This document shows positions 10,829 to 19,609 of a DNA stretch of 64,000 bases, piece after piece. Under the pieces are notes generated by a model. That model was given only the letters and a program-made list of their open reading frames with translations, was not told the DNA's origin and did not search any database. The first letter of the stretch is position 1. Each line of letters opens with the position of its first letter. Made by a program: the position numbers and the translations under genes. The DNA comes from Nocardia aobensis NBRC 100429 (GTDB lineage: Bacteria > Actinomycetota > Actinomycetes > Mycobacteriales > Mycobacteriaceae), in assembly GCF_000308375.1 (NCBI RefSeq), contig NZ_BAFQ01000006.1:50546-114545 (forward strand). Reading direction: 5' to 3'.

Positions 10829-13800
10829 TCAGAACACGCGCAGTTGTCCCGGACTCCAGAATCCGGAGCGCGTCGCGGTGCCCGTGTCGATCTTCGCCGG
10901 GGTGGCGTCGGTGTAGTACCGGTTGTAGCGCTCCAGGGTGCCCCAGTCACGAGCCCAGTTGTCCTTCAGATAGGTCGGGATCGTGGTGGAACCCGCCAGC
11001 ATCTGGGTGAAGCCGAGCGGGCCGCCGAATTCCTCGGCCTGCCAGGTATCGGTCGAGCTCACCGCGAGCGGGCGGTCGGGCAGGATGCGATAGTTCGGCA
11101 TGGTCGCCACGCCGTAGCGGTGCGGGAACGGGTTCTGGCAGGGGAACTGCAGGCCCACCGCCCAGTCCTCGAGCACCGGCTGTTCGGAGCCGAGGAAGGT
11201 GTTCAGCGTGACCATCTTCGGCACCCGCGGCGGTGTGAACGCCAGCCACTGATCACCGATCAGCACATTGCGATTGGCCGAGATCCGCACCGCATCGGCG
11301 TCGGCGGCGATCTCCGACAGCGGAACGCGCAGGTTGCGCCACGACGGCGCCGGGCCGATATCGCGCGGGACGTAGCTGCCCTCGAATTTCACCGAACCGT
11401 CGGGCTGGCGCTTGCCGTACTCCAGCTTCAGGTCCTGGCCGTACTGCAACGCACCGGTCTGATCGAAGGACAGGATGCGGCCGGCCGCCGAGATGACCAC
11501 CAGCGGCGAATCCGCCGACCGAGCGGGCAGTTCGTACCAGCTCGAGGTCAGATGCGCGGGCTGCTGCAGGCCCTGCTGATAGCTGCCCATCACCGGCGTC
11601 GTCTTCGGGTCGAGGCCGAAGGGCAGTGCGACGGTCGAGCCGTTGACACCGGCTTCCTTGGTCGTGCCGCCGCCGGTGCCCGCGTTCTGGCCCTCGGCGA
11701 AGTTCGCGCCCACCGACTGGTTGGAGGTGTTGCCGGTGCCCGGCTTCACCTCCACCGCGTCGGCTTTCAGGTCGGTCGGCACACCGTTGGGATCGAAGCC
11801 GGTCGGGTCGGCACCGGCCAGCGGATCGCCGTCCTTCGGCGGATGCGCGGGATCGATGATCGGATTCAACCGGCCCTGGTTCGAATTCGACTCGACCAGA
11901 ACGTCGTCGGCGATTCCGCAGCGGTTGCCGCCGACCGCGTCGACGTTGCCGCGGGCCAGCGAGTAGGCCGGGTACTGGGTCACCGCGCCCTTGGCCAGCG
12001 ACAGCACCTCGAACAACACCATCGCCGCGGCGACCAGCGTCAGCGGAATGGCCGCGAACCGGCGAATACGCTTGCCGCGCGAGGATTTCGAACTCTCCGG
12101 CGGTTTGGCGTAGCCCTCGCGCAGCGCCTGCCAGGCCACCACCGCGAGTGCGAGCCCGAACAGCACCAGCATGATCGTGTTGGACTGGAGTCCGTGCAGC
12201 GACACCGTCTTGTCGAACCACGGCACGCCGTAGCTCGAGACGTACCAGTAGCCGTTGGTGCCGGAGAACGACAGCGCCAGCGCGAAGAGCAAGGCGGCCA
12301 GGAAGATCGAGCGGTTCTTGCGCGACCGCAGCGCCGTCGCCGACACCGCCACCGCGGTCACCGCCGCGAGCGCACCCGCGATGCCCGCATAGGCGCCGAA
12401 GTGGTGGGTCCACTTGGTCGGGTTGAACATCATGAAGAAGATGGTTCCGCAGACCACCCCGATCAACCGCCAGGTCGGACCGCTGGAGATGCCGGGAATC
12501 TGCTTGCGCCGCAACAACACCAGGGCGGTGGTGATCAGGCACAGGATCATCACGATGAACGCGAACCGGCGCGAGACCGAACCGTCGACGGTCTGGACGA
12601 ACAGGTAGTAGTAGCGCAGGTAGTCCTCGTACCAGGCCAGGTTCGGGCCGGTGAGGCGCCGCACCCGGTTGGCCTCCTGGATCCCGGCGAAGGTCTGATC
12701 GCTGTAGACGACGGTGAGTACCAGGAAACCCGCCGCCGCGATCGGCGCCAGCAACGGTAGGGAGGAGACGAACCCCGAAGCGCGCCAGCCACTTCCGGCA
12801 CGTGCCTGGAGATCGCGTTTGCGACGCACCACGATTCGCACCAGCGGGCGGATACCGGCGAGCAGCGCGGCCACACACATCAGGCCGGTCGGCGCCGCCG
12901 CGAGCGTGAACGCCGCGACCAGTACCGCGCCGGCGGCGGGCAACAGGCGTCCGGTGGCGATCGCGCGTTCGATCGAGACCCAGGTCAGCAGCGCGCCCAG
13001 CGCGACGATCGGCTCCGAGCGCAGGCCGTTGTCGTAGGGCAGCCAGAAGGCGAGGAATACCAGTCCGCCGGTCCACAGCGCGACCTTCGAGGTCCGCACA
13101 CTGCGGCCCAGCCGCGGCACCACCTCGCGGCTGATCACCATCCAGCACAGAATTCCGCACAGGAGCGCGGGGATACGCACCCACGGGCTGGCCGTGGAGA
13201 TCTGCGCGAAGACCTGGATGACGTCGTAGTACCAGCCGAACGGCGCCTCCGGCACGCCGTACCAGCGGAAGTAGTTGGCCAGATAACCCGCGTGCGGCGC
13301 CACGCGCACCATCGTCAGGATGTAGCCGTCGTCGGAGGTGTTGGCGCCGATGAAATGCCACGCCAGCAGGATGCTCAGCACCGCGCCGTCGGCCCAGGTC
13401 GGCTTCAGCCAGTGCGCGGGGAAGAAGCGGCGGTGACCGCGGCCGTCGCTGGTGTCGAGGCGGCCGAGCGCGGCCAGCGCGATGAGGGTGCACAGCACCG
13501 CGGCGAGCATCGCGACCAGTTTGATCACCGTCGGCGACGACGAGAAGCGGGAATCGACGGTCATGTGGAACGACAGCCCGGCCGGCGCCGCACCCTTCAG
13601 ATCCGAGAACACGCCGACCACCTGCGGCCGCAGATCACCCTGCAGGGCGCCGTCCACCGGCACGGTCACCGTTTCGGTGCCACCGTCGGCGGCGGGCCGC
13701 TCGACCTGTTTGGTCAGGCCCTCGAAGTGGGCGTAGGTGCGGTCGATATCGGAGGTGATGGTGATCGCGGTGCAGCCGTCGAGCTCACCGCGCTTCGCCG

Positions 13801-14200
13801 AGGCGACGATCGCATTGCGGTCCACCACGTCGACCGAATCGCTGGTGACACGCACGAACATGCCCTCGAGCGCGGCCCGGTCGCCCTGCGGCGGCGCGGT
13901 GTTGAGCAGCATGCCGCCCTGGGGCAGCTGTGCCACCGTCGAACACGGGATGGAGGCCCGCAGATCCACCGGGACCTGCGACATCAGCGGCGCCTCGACA
14001 TTGCCGATGGTCCCGCCCTGCGGCCAGTTCACCTCGGCGGTGGTCTGCTGGACCGGCAGGAACGGGGTGGCGAGCGCGAAGATCGCGCCGAGCAGGCCGG
14101 CGATCACGGCGATCAGCCGGGCGGTGCGGAAATCGCGCGACGTCACCGGTTGTTCGGCGACCGTCGGTTTGGTCAAGACAGCTGTTGCGGCGTCGGGCAC
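10829..14200 (-). CDS. Emb-family arabinosyltransferase (distal copy)
   Basis: Membrane GT-C (GT53) enzyme that transfers arabinofuranose from decaprenyl-phospho-arabinose to the arabinan of arabinogalactan or lipoarabinomannan, acting outside the membrane. The 1123-residue protein has an N-terminal TM helix, a first periplasmic domain, then GANTSDDGYILTM (the acidic catalytic loop), a run of TM helices, the loop motif NPTKWTHHFGAYAG, and a large C-terminal carbohydrate-binding-like domain rich in Trp and Gly. The start is a GTG. It lies 55 bp after its paralogue and is last in the block; a bidirectional hairpin follows. Mycobacteria have embC, embA and embB, but here only two copies occur, so I do not assign a letter. 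Confidence 0.95.
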   Translation of the reverse strand: MPDAATAVLTKPTVAEQPVTSRDFRTARLIAVIAGLLGAIFALATPFLPVQQTTAEVNWPQGGTIGNVEAPLMSQVPVDLRASIPCSTVAQLPQGGMLLNTAPPQGDRAALEGMFVRVTSDSVDVVDRNAIVASAKRGELDGCTAITITSDIDRTYAHFEGLTKQVERPAADGGTETVTVPVDGALQGDLRPQVVGVFSDLKGAAPAGLSFHMTVDSRFSSSPTVIKLVAMLAAVLCTLIALAALGRLDTSDGRGHRRFFPAHWLKPTWADGAVLSILLAWHFIGANTSDDGYILTMVRVAPHAGYLANYFRWYGVPEAPFGWYYDVIQVFAQISTASPWVRIPALLCGILCWMVISREVVPRLGRSVRTSKVALWTGGLVFLAFWLPYDNGLRSEPIVALGALLTWVSIERAIATGRLLPAAGAVLVAAFTLAAAPTGLMCVAALLAGIRPLVRIVVRRKRDLQARAGSGWRASGFVSSLPLLAPIAAAGFLVLTVVYSDQTFAGIQEANRVRRLTGPNLAWYEDYLRYYYLFVQTVDGSVSRRFAFIVMILCLITTALVLLRRKQIPGISSGPTWRLIGVVCGTIFFMMFNPTKWTHHFGAYAGIAGALAAVTAVAVSATALRSRKNRSIFLAALLFALALSFSGTNGYWYVSSYGVPWFDKTVSLHGLQSNTIMLVLFGLALAVVAWQALREGYAKPPESSKSSRGKRIRRFAAIPLTLVAAAMVLFEVLSLAKGAVTQYPAYSLARGNVDAVGGNRCGIADDVLVESNSNQGRLNPIIDPAHPPKDGDPLAGADPTGFDPNGVPTDLKADAVEVKPGTGNTSNQSVGANFAEGQNAGTGGGTTKEAGVNGSTVALPFGLDPKTTPVMGSYQQGLQQPAHLTSSWYELPARSADSPLVVISAAGRILSFDQTGALQYGQDLKLEYGKRQPDGSVKFEGSYVPRDIGPAPSWRNLRVPLSEIAADADAVRISANRNVLIGDQWLAFTPPRVPKMVTLNTFLGSEQPVLEDWAVGLQFPCQNPFPHRYGVATMPNYRILPDRPLAVSSTDTWQAEEFGGPLGFTQMLAGSTTIPTYLKDNWARDWGTLERYNRYYTDATPAKIDTGTATRSGFWSPGQLRVF

Positions 14201-14255
14201 GGATGGTGATGTTATCTGCCCACGCTGAGAGTGACGTTGTTCACGCCCCGCTATT

Positions 14256-17200
14256 TCACTTCACCTTGATGGGCGCATCCTTGACCCAGCCCCAGCGCGT
14301 CTGCACCGTCACACCGACGTCGGCCTGGCGCGCCTGCGGCACGTAGGGGGTGAATCGTTCCAGCGAACCCCAGTCCCGGCCCCAGTCGTCGTTCAGATAG
14401 GCGGGGATGGTCTGGGCCGACAGCAACAATCCTGTCCAGCCCAGTGGACCGCCGCCGATATCGTCCTGCCAGGCGTTGGAGGCGTCGGAACCGACCCGGT
14501 CCGGCAGGATGCGCCACTTCGGCACCTCGGCCACGCCGTCCTTGTGGTCGAACGGGCGCTGGCAGGGGAAGGCCAGGCCGACGTGCCAATCCTCGAGGAC
14601 CGGATCGGTGTGTCCGACCACCGAATCGAGGGTGGCGAGCTTCGGCAGCCGGGGCGGCGTGACCGCCAGCCACTGCCGCGGCGTCAGATCGTTGGCGACC
14701 GCCACGATCCGCACCGCGTTGGTGCCGTCCGGAATGCGGTCCAGCGGTACCCGCATATTCCGCCACGACGGCGCGCCGCCGATATCCAGCGGTATGAACG
14801 AGCCCAGCGGCCGCACGGTGCCGTCGGCGGCGCGGTCGCCGAATTCGACGCGCAGATCCTGGCCGTAGGTGACCACGCCGTCGGCGTTCACCGATTTGAT
14901 CCGCCCGGCCGCGGTGACCACCAGAACTTTGCGAGCCGAGTCTTGGCGGGCGCCGGGCAGATCCATCCGGTACCAGCCCGAGGTCAGGTGCGCCTGCTGT
15001 TTGGTGCCGGTGGTGTAACTGCCCAGCACCGGGGTGCGCGCCGGGTCCAACCCGAACGGCAGCGCGACGGTGCTGCCGTTGACGCCCCCCTGCTGGGTGG
15101 TACCGCCGCCGGTGCCCGCGGTGGTGGTGTGGGTCGTCTTGTTCGCGGAATCGGTGTTGACCGAATTCGCGCCGCCGGTGGTCGTCTCCTCGGCGTCGGC
15201 GGTCAGATCCTTGGCCACGCCGTTCGGGTCGAAGCCCGTACTGTCGGCGCCGAGCGCGTCCGCCGCGGAACCGGAGTAGGGCTGCAGCAGGGAGTCGGCG
15301 GTGTCGGTTTCGGTGAGGACCGCATCGGCCAGGGAGCACGGATGTCCGCCCAGCGCACGGATATTCGACTTCGCGATGGAATAGGACGGATATTGCGTGA
15401 CGGCGCCCTTGCCGAGGGAGGCGACCTCGAACAGCACCATGGCCGCGGCCGCGATGGTCAGCGGTTGGACGGCCCAGGTGTCGAACCGCCTGCGGCCGTC
15501 CGCTTTTCGAAACGGCTCGCGGTAGTACTGATAGGCCGCCAGCAGCAGGCTCAGCACCGCGAATCCGAGGAACAGCGTCGAGAGTCCCTTACCCGCGATC
15601 AGCGGCGCCTTGTCGTACCACGGCACACCGTAACTGGACACGTACCACCAGCCGTTGGAGCCGGTGAACGTGATCGCCAGCAGGAAGAACACCGCGGCCG
15701 CGAACAGCGAGCGGTTGTAGCGGGCCCGGATTCCGTTGATACCCACCGCGACCGCGGTCAGCGCCGCGAGCGAACCGGCCAATCCGGCATAGACGCCGAA
15801 GTGGTGGGTCCACTTGGTCGGAGTGAACATCATCAGCAGCAGCGACATGAACACGATGCCGAGGATGCGGGCCGAGGGGCCCTTCGACGTGCCCGGAATC
15901 CGGCCGTTCTTGCGCAACATGACCAGGACGCACACCAGCAGGCACAGCAGCATGCCGAGAATGCCGAACCGGCGCGCCAACGAGCCGTCCGGCGCCAGCA
16001 TCAGCAGCGAATCCCAGCGGGTCCGCTCATCGAACCAGGCCACATTCGGTCCGATGATCTTGCGGACCCGGGTCGCCTCCATCACCGAGGCCAGGGTCTG
16101 GTCGGCGAAGACCACCACCAGGACCAGCGCTCCGGCGGCCGCGCCCGGCGCGAGCAGGGCGCCGTACCGCAGTATCGACGCGCCCGCCGAATCGCCGCCG
16201 CGGGCGCGGGAAATGATGTGCTGCAGGACCGGTCGCGAGCCGGCGACCAGGGCGGCGATGCAGATCAGGCCGGTCGGCCCGGCGGCGAGCGAGAACGCGG
16301 CGATCAATACCGCGACCGCGGCGGGCAGCAGTCGTCGGGTCGCGATCGAGCGTTCGATCGAGCACCAGGTCACCAGCGCGCCAAGGGCGATCAGCGGTTC
16401 CGGGCGCAGGCCGTTGTCGTAGGGCAGCCAGGCGACCAGGAACACCAGCCCCGCCGTCCACAGCGCGACGGTGTCGCGGCGGACGCGAGAACCCAAGCGC
16501 GGCAGCACTTCCCGGCTGATCACCAGCCAGCACAGCACACCGGCCAGCAGCGCCGGCAGCCGCATCCACCAGCCGGCGTCGCTGACCCGGGTCATCCAGG
16601 CCAGCACCTCGTACGGCCAGCCGAAGGGCGCCTCGGCGACTCCGAACCAGCGGTAGTAGTTGGCCATATAACCCGAATGTTTCGACGCCCGGGCCATATT
16701 CAGGATGTAGCCGTCGTCGGAGGTATTGGCGCCGATCACATGCCAGACCACCAGCGTGCCCAGCACCACCACATCCGCGACGGTGACCCGCCACCAGTGC
16801 GCCGGCAGGAAGCGGCGTGGCCGTCGCCCGTCGGCGGTATCGATCAGATGCAGGCAGATCAGCGCGATGACGGTGAAGACGACCGCGCCGATGATCGCGG
16901 CCAGCTTCAGCGGGCTCGGCGTCGAGGAGAAGCGCGAGTCGATGGCGGCGTGCAGATGGGCGTCACCGAGCTGCTCGCGAGTCAGATCGGTGAAGACGCC
17001 GACGATCTGGGGCCGCACATCGCCGCCGACGGTATTGGTGAACGGTGTGCCGTCCTGCCGGGTGACACCGGTGAATTCGGCCGTGGTGGCCTGCGCGGTG
17101 GAGGTGACGACGAAGCGTGCGCAGCCACCGACCTCGGCCAGCGGCGCCGACAGCAGCGGAATATCGCGCAGCCGCACCGAGAGCGTGCGCCCACCCGGCT

Positions 17201-17507
17201 CGTCGGCGATCTTGGCGACCAGGCCCTTCGCGGAGGCATTGGGCGCGTCGGCGGGCACCGTGGACAAGACCGTGCCACTGGGGAGTTCGCGCAACGCGCT
17301 GCACGGCAGCGACGCGTCGACGGTGAGCGGCACATACGACACCAGCGGCGCGTTCACCGGGACCGATTGCGGCTGCGGCCAATCCAGGCTCGCCCGGTCC
17401 TCCCGCACCGGCAGCAGCGGTGTGAGCACCGCGAGGGCGACGGCGATCAGACCCGACAGGAGGGCGATCACACGGATGCGGGGAAACGCTGGAGAGTCTG
17501 CGCGCAC
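14256..17507 (-). CDS. Emb-family arabinosyltransferase (proximal copy)
   Basis: Paralogue of the next gene, 1083 residues, same GT53 architecture: N-terminal TM, a mixed-fold extracytoplasmic domain, GANTSDDGYILNM catalytic loop, about a dozen TM helices with TPTKWTHHFGVYAG, and a C-terminal domain containing VNGSTVALPFGLDP, shared with its partner. The start is a GTG. The gap to the upstream membrane protein is 85 bp and to the downstream emb 55 bp, so co-transcription is likely. It would elongate the arabinan using DPA made by DprE1/DprE2 and primed by AftA. Whether it corresponds to EmbC, EmbA or EmbB would need a tree. Confidence 0.95.
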   Translation of the reverse strand: MRADSPAFPRIRVIALLSGLIAVALAVLTPLLPVREDRASLDWPQPQSVPVNAPLVSYVPLTVDASLPCSALRELPSGTVLSTVPADAPNASAKGLVAKIADEPGGRTLSVRLRDIPLLSAPLAEVGGCARFVVTSTAQATTAEFTGVTRQDGTPFTNTVGGDVRPQIVGVFTDLTREQLGDAHLHAAIDSRFSSTPSPLKLAAIIGAVVFTVIALICLHLIDTADGRRPRRFLPAHWWRVTVADVVVLGTLVVWHVIGANTSDDGYILNMARASKHSGYMANYYRWFGVAEAPFGWPYEVLAWMTRVSDAGWWMRLPALLAGVLCWLVISREVLPRLGSRVRRDTVALWTAGLVFLVAWLPYDNGLRPEPLIALGALVTWCSIERSIATRRLLPAAVAVLIAAFSLAAGPTGLICIAALVAGSRPVLQHIISRARGGDSAGASILRYGALLAPGAAAGALVLVVVFADQTLASVMEATRVRKIIGPNVAWFDERTRWDSLLMLAPDGSLARRFGILGMLLCLLVCVLVMLRKNGRIPGTSKGPSARILGIVFMSLLLMMFTPTKWTHHFGVYAGLAGSLAALTAVAVGINGIRARYNRSLFAAAVFFLLAITFTGSNGWWYVSSYGVPWYDKAPLIAGKGLSTLFLGFAVLSLLLAAYQYYREPFRKADGRRRFDTWAVQPLTIAAAAMVLFEVASLGKGAVTQYPSYSIAKSNIRALGGHPCSLADAVLTETDTADSLLQPYSGSAADALGADSTGFDPNGVAKDLTADAEETTTGGANSVNTDSANKTTHTTTAGTGGGTTQQGGVNGSTVALPFGLDPARTPVLGSYTTGTKQQAHLTSGWYRMDLPGARQDSARKVLVVTAAGRIKSVNADGVVTYGQDLRVEFGDRAADGTVRPLGSFIPLDIGGAPSWRNMRVPLDRIPDGTNAVRIVAVANDLTPRQWLAVTPPRLPKLATLDSVVGHTDPVLEDWHVGLAFPCQRPFDHKDGVAEVPKWRILPDRVGSDASNAWQDDIGGGPLGWTGLLLSAQTIPAYLNDDWGRDWGSLERFTPYVPQARQADVGVTVQTRWGWVKDAPIKVK

Positions 17508-17592
17508 CCAGCGATGCTAAGCGACCGCGGCGGCGGGCCCGGAGGTGGCAGCGCGCGTAACCGCGGAGGGCCCGGCGGAGGTCGCCGTGGAA

Positions 17593-19485
17593 TCAGACCA
17601 GTCCGCGCACATCCCAGACGACGACACCGTCGACCACCTGCCCCGGGATGCCGAGCAACTGGTCGAGGGTCGCGCGGATCGTGCCGCCGTGTTCGGTCGG
17701 CGGCAGCACCACCACATCGGCGCGCCAGTAGGCGAGATCGGCCAGCGCTCGAGCCCGTGCCCGGACATCGACCGGCTGAATGCGATCCGTCTGCTGCGCC
17801 CGCATCAACAGGGTCGCGGTCGGCCGGTCGTCGGGTCCGTAGCGGCCCTTCTTGTCGGCCGTCGGCCCGACGAAGTAGCCGCCCGCGAGCGGGAAGCCGA
17901 AATGGGAATCGACCTGCCAGTTCAGTGGCTGGGCGTCGAGCCGGGTAGGCGGCGGCGCGATCACGACCGACCCGTCGCCGACATAGTGGTCGACCGTGCC
18001 GTCGGTGAAGAATCGCGGCGTCGGATCGCGATGGGTCACCGGCAGGACGGTCGGTACCAGCGGGACCAGTGCCAGCGCGACGGCGGTGAACCAGAGCACC
18101 GGCCGCAGATCGTTCGTGCTGCGCGCGTAGTCGAGGATGCGCTGCGTACCCAGCGCCAGGATCGCCGCGAGCGCCGGAATCGCGGCCATGGTGAAGCGGG
18201 TCTCCAGCACGGTGTTCAGCAGCGGCACCTGGTCGAGCCAGTGCCACGGCAGCGTGATTCCGGTATCGGACCGGCCGATCCGCAGCGAAATCCCCAGCGA
18301 CAGGATGCTGTAGAACACGATCACCGTCGTGGCCGCGCGGATCACCCGGTATTCGCGGTTGCGCGAGCGCCACAGCCAGACCGCGGTCACCGCGGTCAAC
18401 GCCAGCAGCGGCCAGCCGAAGAAGGCGTTCTCCTCGGTCGGATTGATCGCGGGGGTCTTACCCGGGGCGAAGACGCCGCCGAGCGATCGGGAGGGAAATT
18501 CGACCAGCGCCGTGAGGTCGTTGCCCATCGGCCCGTGATCGATGGAACGGTAGCTCTGCGGTCCGAAGAACTGCCACCACAGCGGAATCGCCGTAGCGGC
18601 CACCGTGATCACCGCGGCCAGCGCGAGGGTCGGCGTCACGGCACGCACCACCCGCAGCCCGGTCCGGGGCCGGTGCAGGTAGTAGACGAGGGCGAACAGG
18701 CCGAAGCCGAGGGCGAAGATCAGCAGCGGCTCCTCGCCGAGCGCGATCTGGAGTGCGACCAGGACCGCGAGCACCACGGCCTCCCGCACCCGCCCCGCCC
18801 ACGTCACCGGTTCGCCGCGCACGGCCCGGCGCGCCATCCGGATCACCAGGACCGCGAGCACCGGCAGAATCGCCAGACCGACGAAATTGGGATGGGCGTT
18901 GGCGTGCGAGATCATCGCGGGTGCGAAGCCGCAGAACGCGCCGCCCAGCGCGGCGGCGAAACGGGACGACACCAACTCCCGGGAGAGCAGCCAGTACCAG
19001 GCGAAACCGGTTCCGGCCAGGCCCAGGGTCAGCACCAGGGCGAAGGTCACGGTCGGGCCGAACAGGACCGTCACCGGAGTCAGCGGAATACCGACGCCGA
19101 ACATGGCGGTGTTGGCCATCATGTTCACGCCGTCGGGATAGTTCTGCAGATTCGTGCCCAGCGGATTGTGCAGATGGATCACCGCATGCGCGGTTTCGGC
19201 GAAGAACCACTCCCACATCGACTGGTCCTGGCCGCTCGCGATCAGATATCCGTGCGTGGTGTCGCGCCACTGCCCGGACAGCACATAGACGGCGGTGGCC
19301 AGGTAGACGGCCGCGACCACGAGATCCGCTCGGGAGGCGAGGAGACGGTCGCGAAGGCGCGCGCCCCGGGAGGGTCTGTCCGCGAGTCTCGGCTCCGGGG
19401 TGCGCAGCTCCTGCCCCTCGGACAGGACGGCCGCGCTCACCCCCGGACGCTGCTCGTTCGGAACCGCTGGCCCGCCCTGCACCAC
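17593..19485 (-). CDS. Polytopic membrane protein, possible GT-C glycosyltransferase
   Basis: A 630-residue protein with a cytosolic N-terminus, about 11-13 TM helices and a soluble C-terminal domain of roughly 150 residues. The first extracytoplasmic loop contains SGQDQSMWEWFF followed by NPLGTNLQNYPDG; an acidic residue in that loop is typical of GT-C lipid-phosphosugar transferases, but I do not recognise a named family. The GTG at 19485 has AAGGAG at a good distance. It is embedded between aftA and the emb genes, where the M. tuberculosis block, as I know it, has none. A role in arabinan decoration or elongation is an inference from that position only; a flippase or YfhO-like role is also possible. 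Confidence 0.75.
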   Translation of the reverse strand: MVQGGPAVPNEQRPGVSAAVLSEGQELRTPEPRLADRPSRGARLRDRLLASRADLVVAAVYLATAVYVLSGQWRDTTHGYLIASGQDQSMWEWFFAETAHAVIHLHNPLGTNLQNYPDGVNMMANTAMFGVGIPLTPVTVLFGPTVTFALVLTLGLAGTGFAWYWLLSRELVSSRFAAALGGAFCGFAPAMISHANAHPNFVGLAILPVLAVLVIRMARRAVRGEPVTWAGRVREAVVLAVLVALQIALGEEPLLIFALGFGLFALVYYLHRPRTGLRVVRAVTPTLALAAVITVAATAIPLWWQFFGPQSYRSIDHGPMGNDLTALVEFPSRSLGGVFAPGKTPAINPTEENAFFGWPLLALTAVTAVWLWRSRNREYRVIRAATTVIVFYSILSLGISLRIGRSDTGITLPWHWLDQVPLLNTVLETRFTMAAIPALAAILALGTQRILDYARSTNDLRPVLWFTAVALALVPLVPTVLPVTHRDPTPRFFTDGTVDHYVGDGSVVIAPPPTRLDAQPLNWQVDSHFGFPLAGGYFVGPTADKKGRYGPDDRPTATLLMRAQQTDRIQPVDVRARARALADLAYWRADVVVLPPTEHGGTIRATLDQLLGIPGQVVDGVVVWDVRGLV

Positions 19486-19563
19486 TGGAAAAACACTCCT
19501 TCGGCCGACAATCAGCCACCCACCGTACCCATCCGGAGCGAAGCAGCGCCGAGTGAACGTTGG

Positions 19564-19603
19564 TTATCCACAGGAGTGGGGGAATTCCACAGCCTTATCC
19601 ACA
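19564..19603. promoter_or_regulatory. Two perfect TTATCCACA motifs 31 bp apart
   Basis: TTATCCACA occurs at 19564-19572 and 19595-19603 on the + strand, an exact DnaA-box 9-mer twice at a spacing of three helical turns. They sit just after the aftA stop and upstream of the next gene of the arabinan block. The function is unproven. Confidence 0.4.
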
Positions 19604-19609
19604 GGGGAG

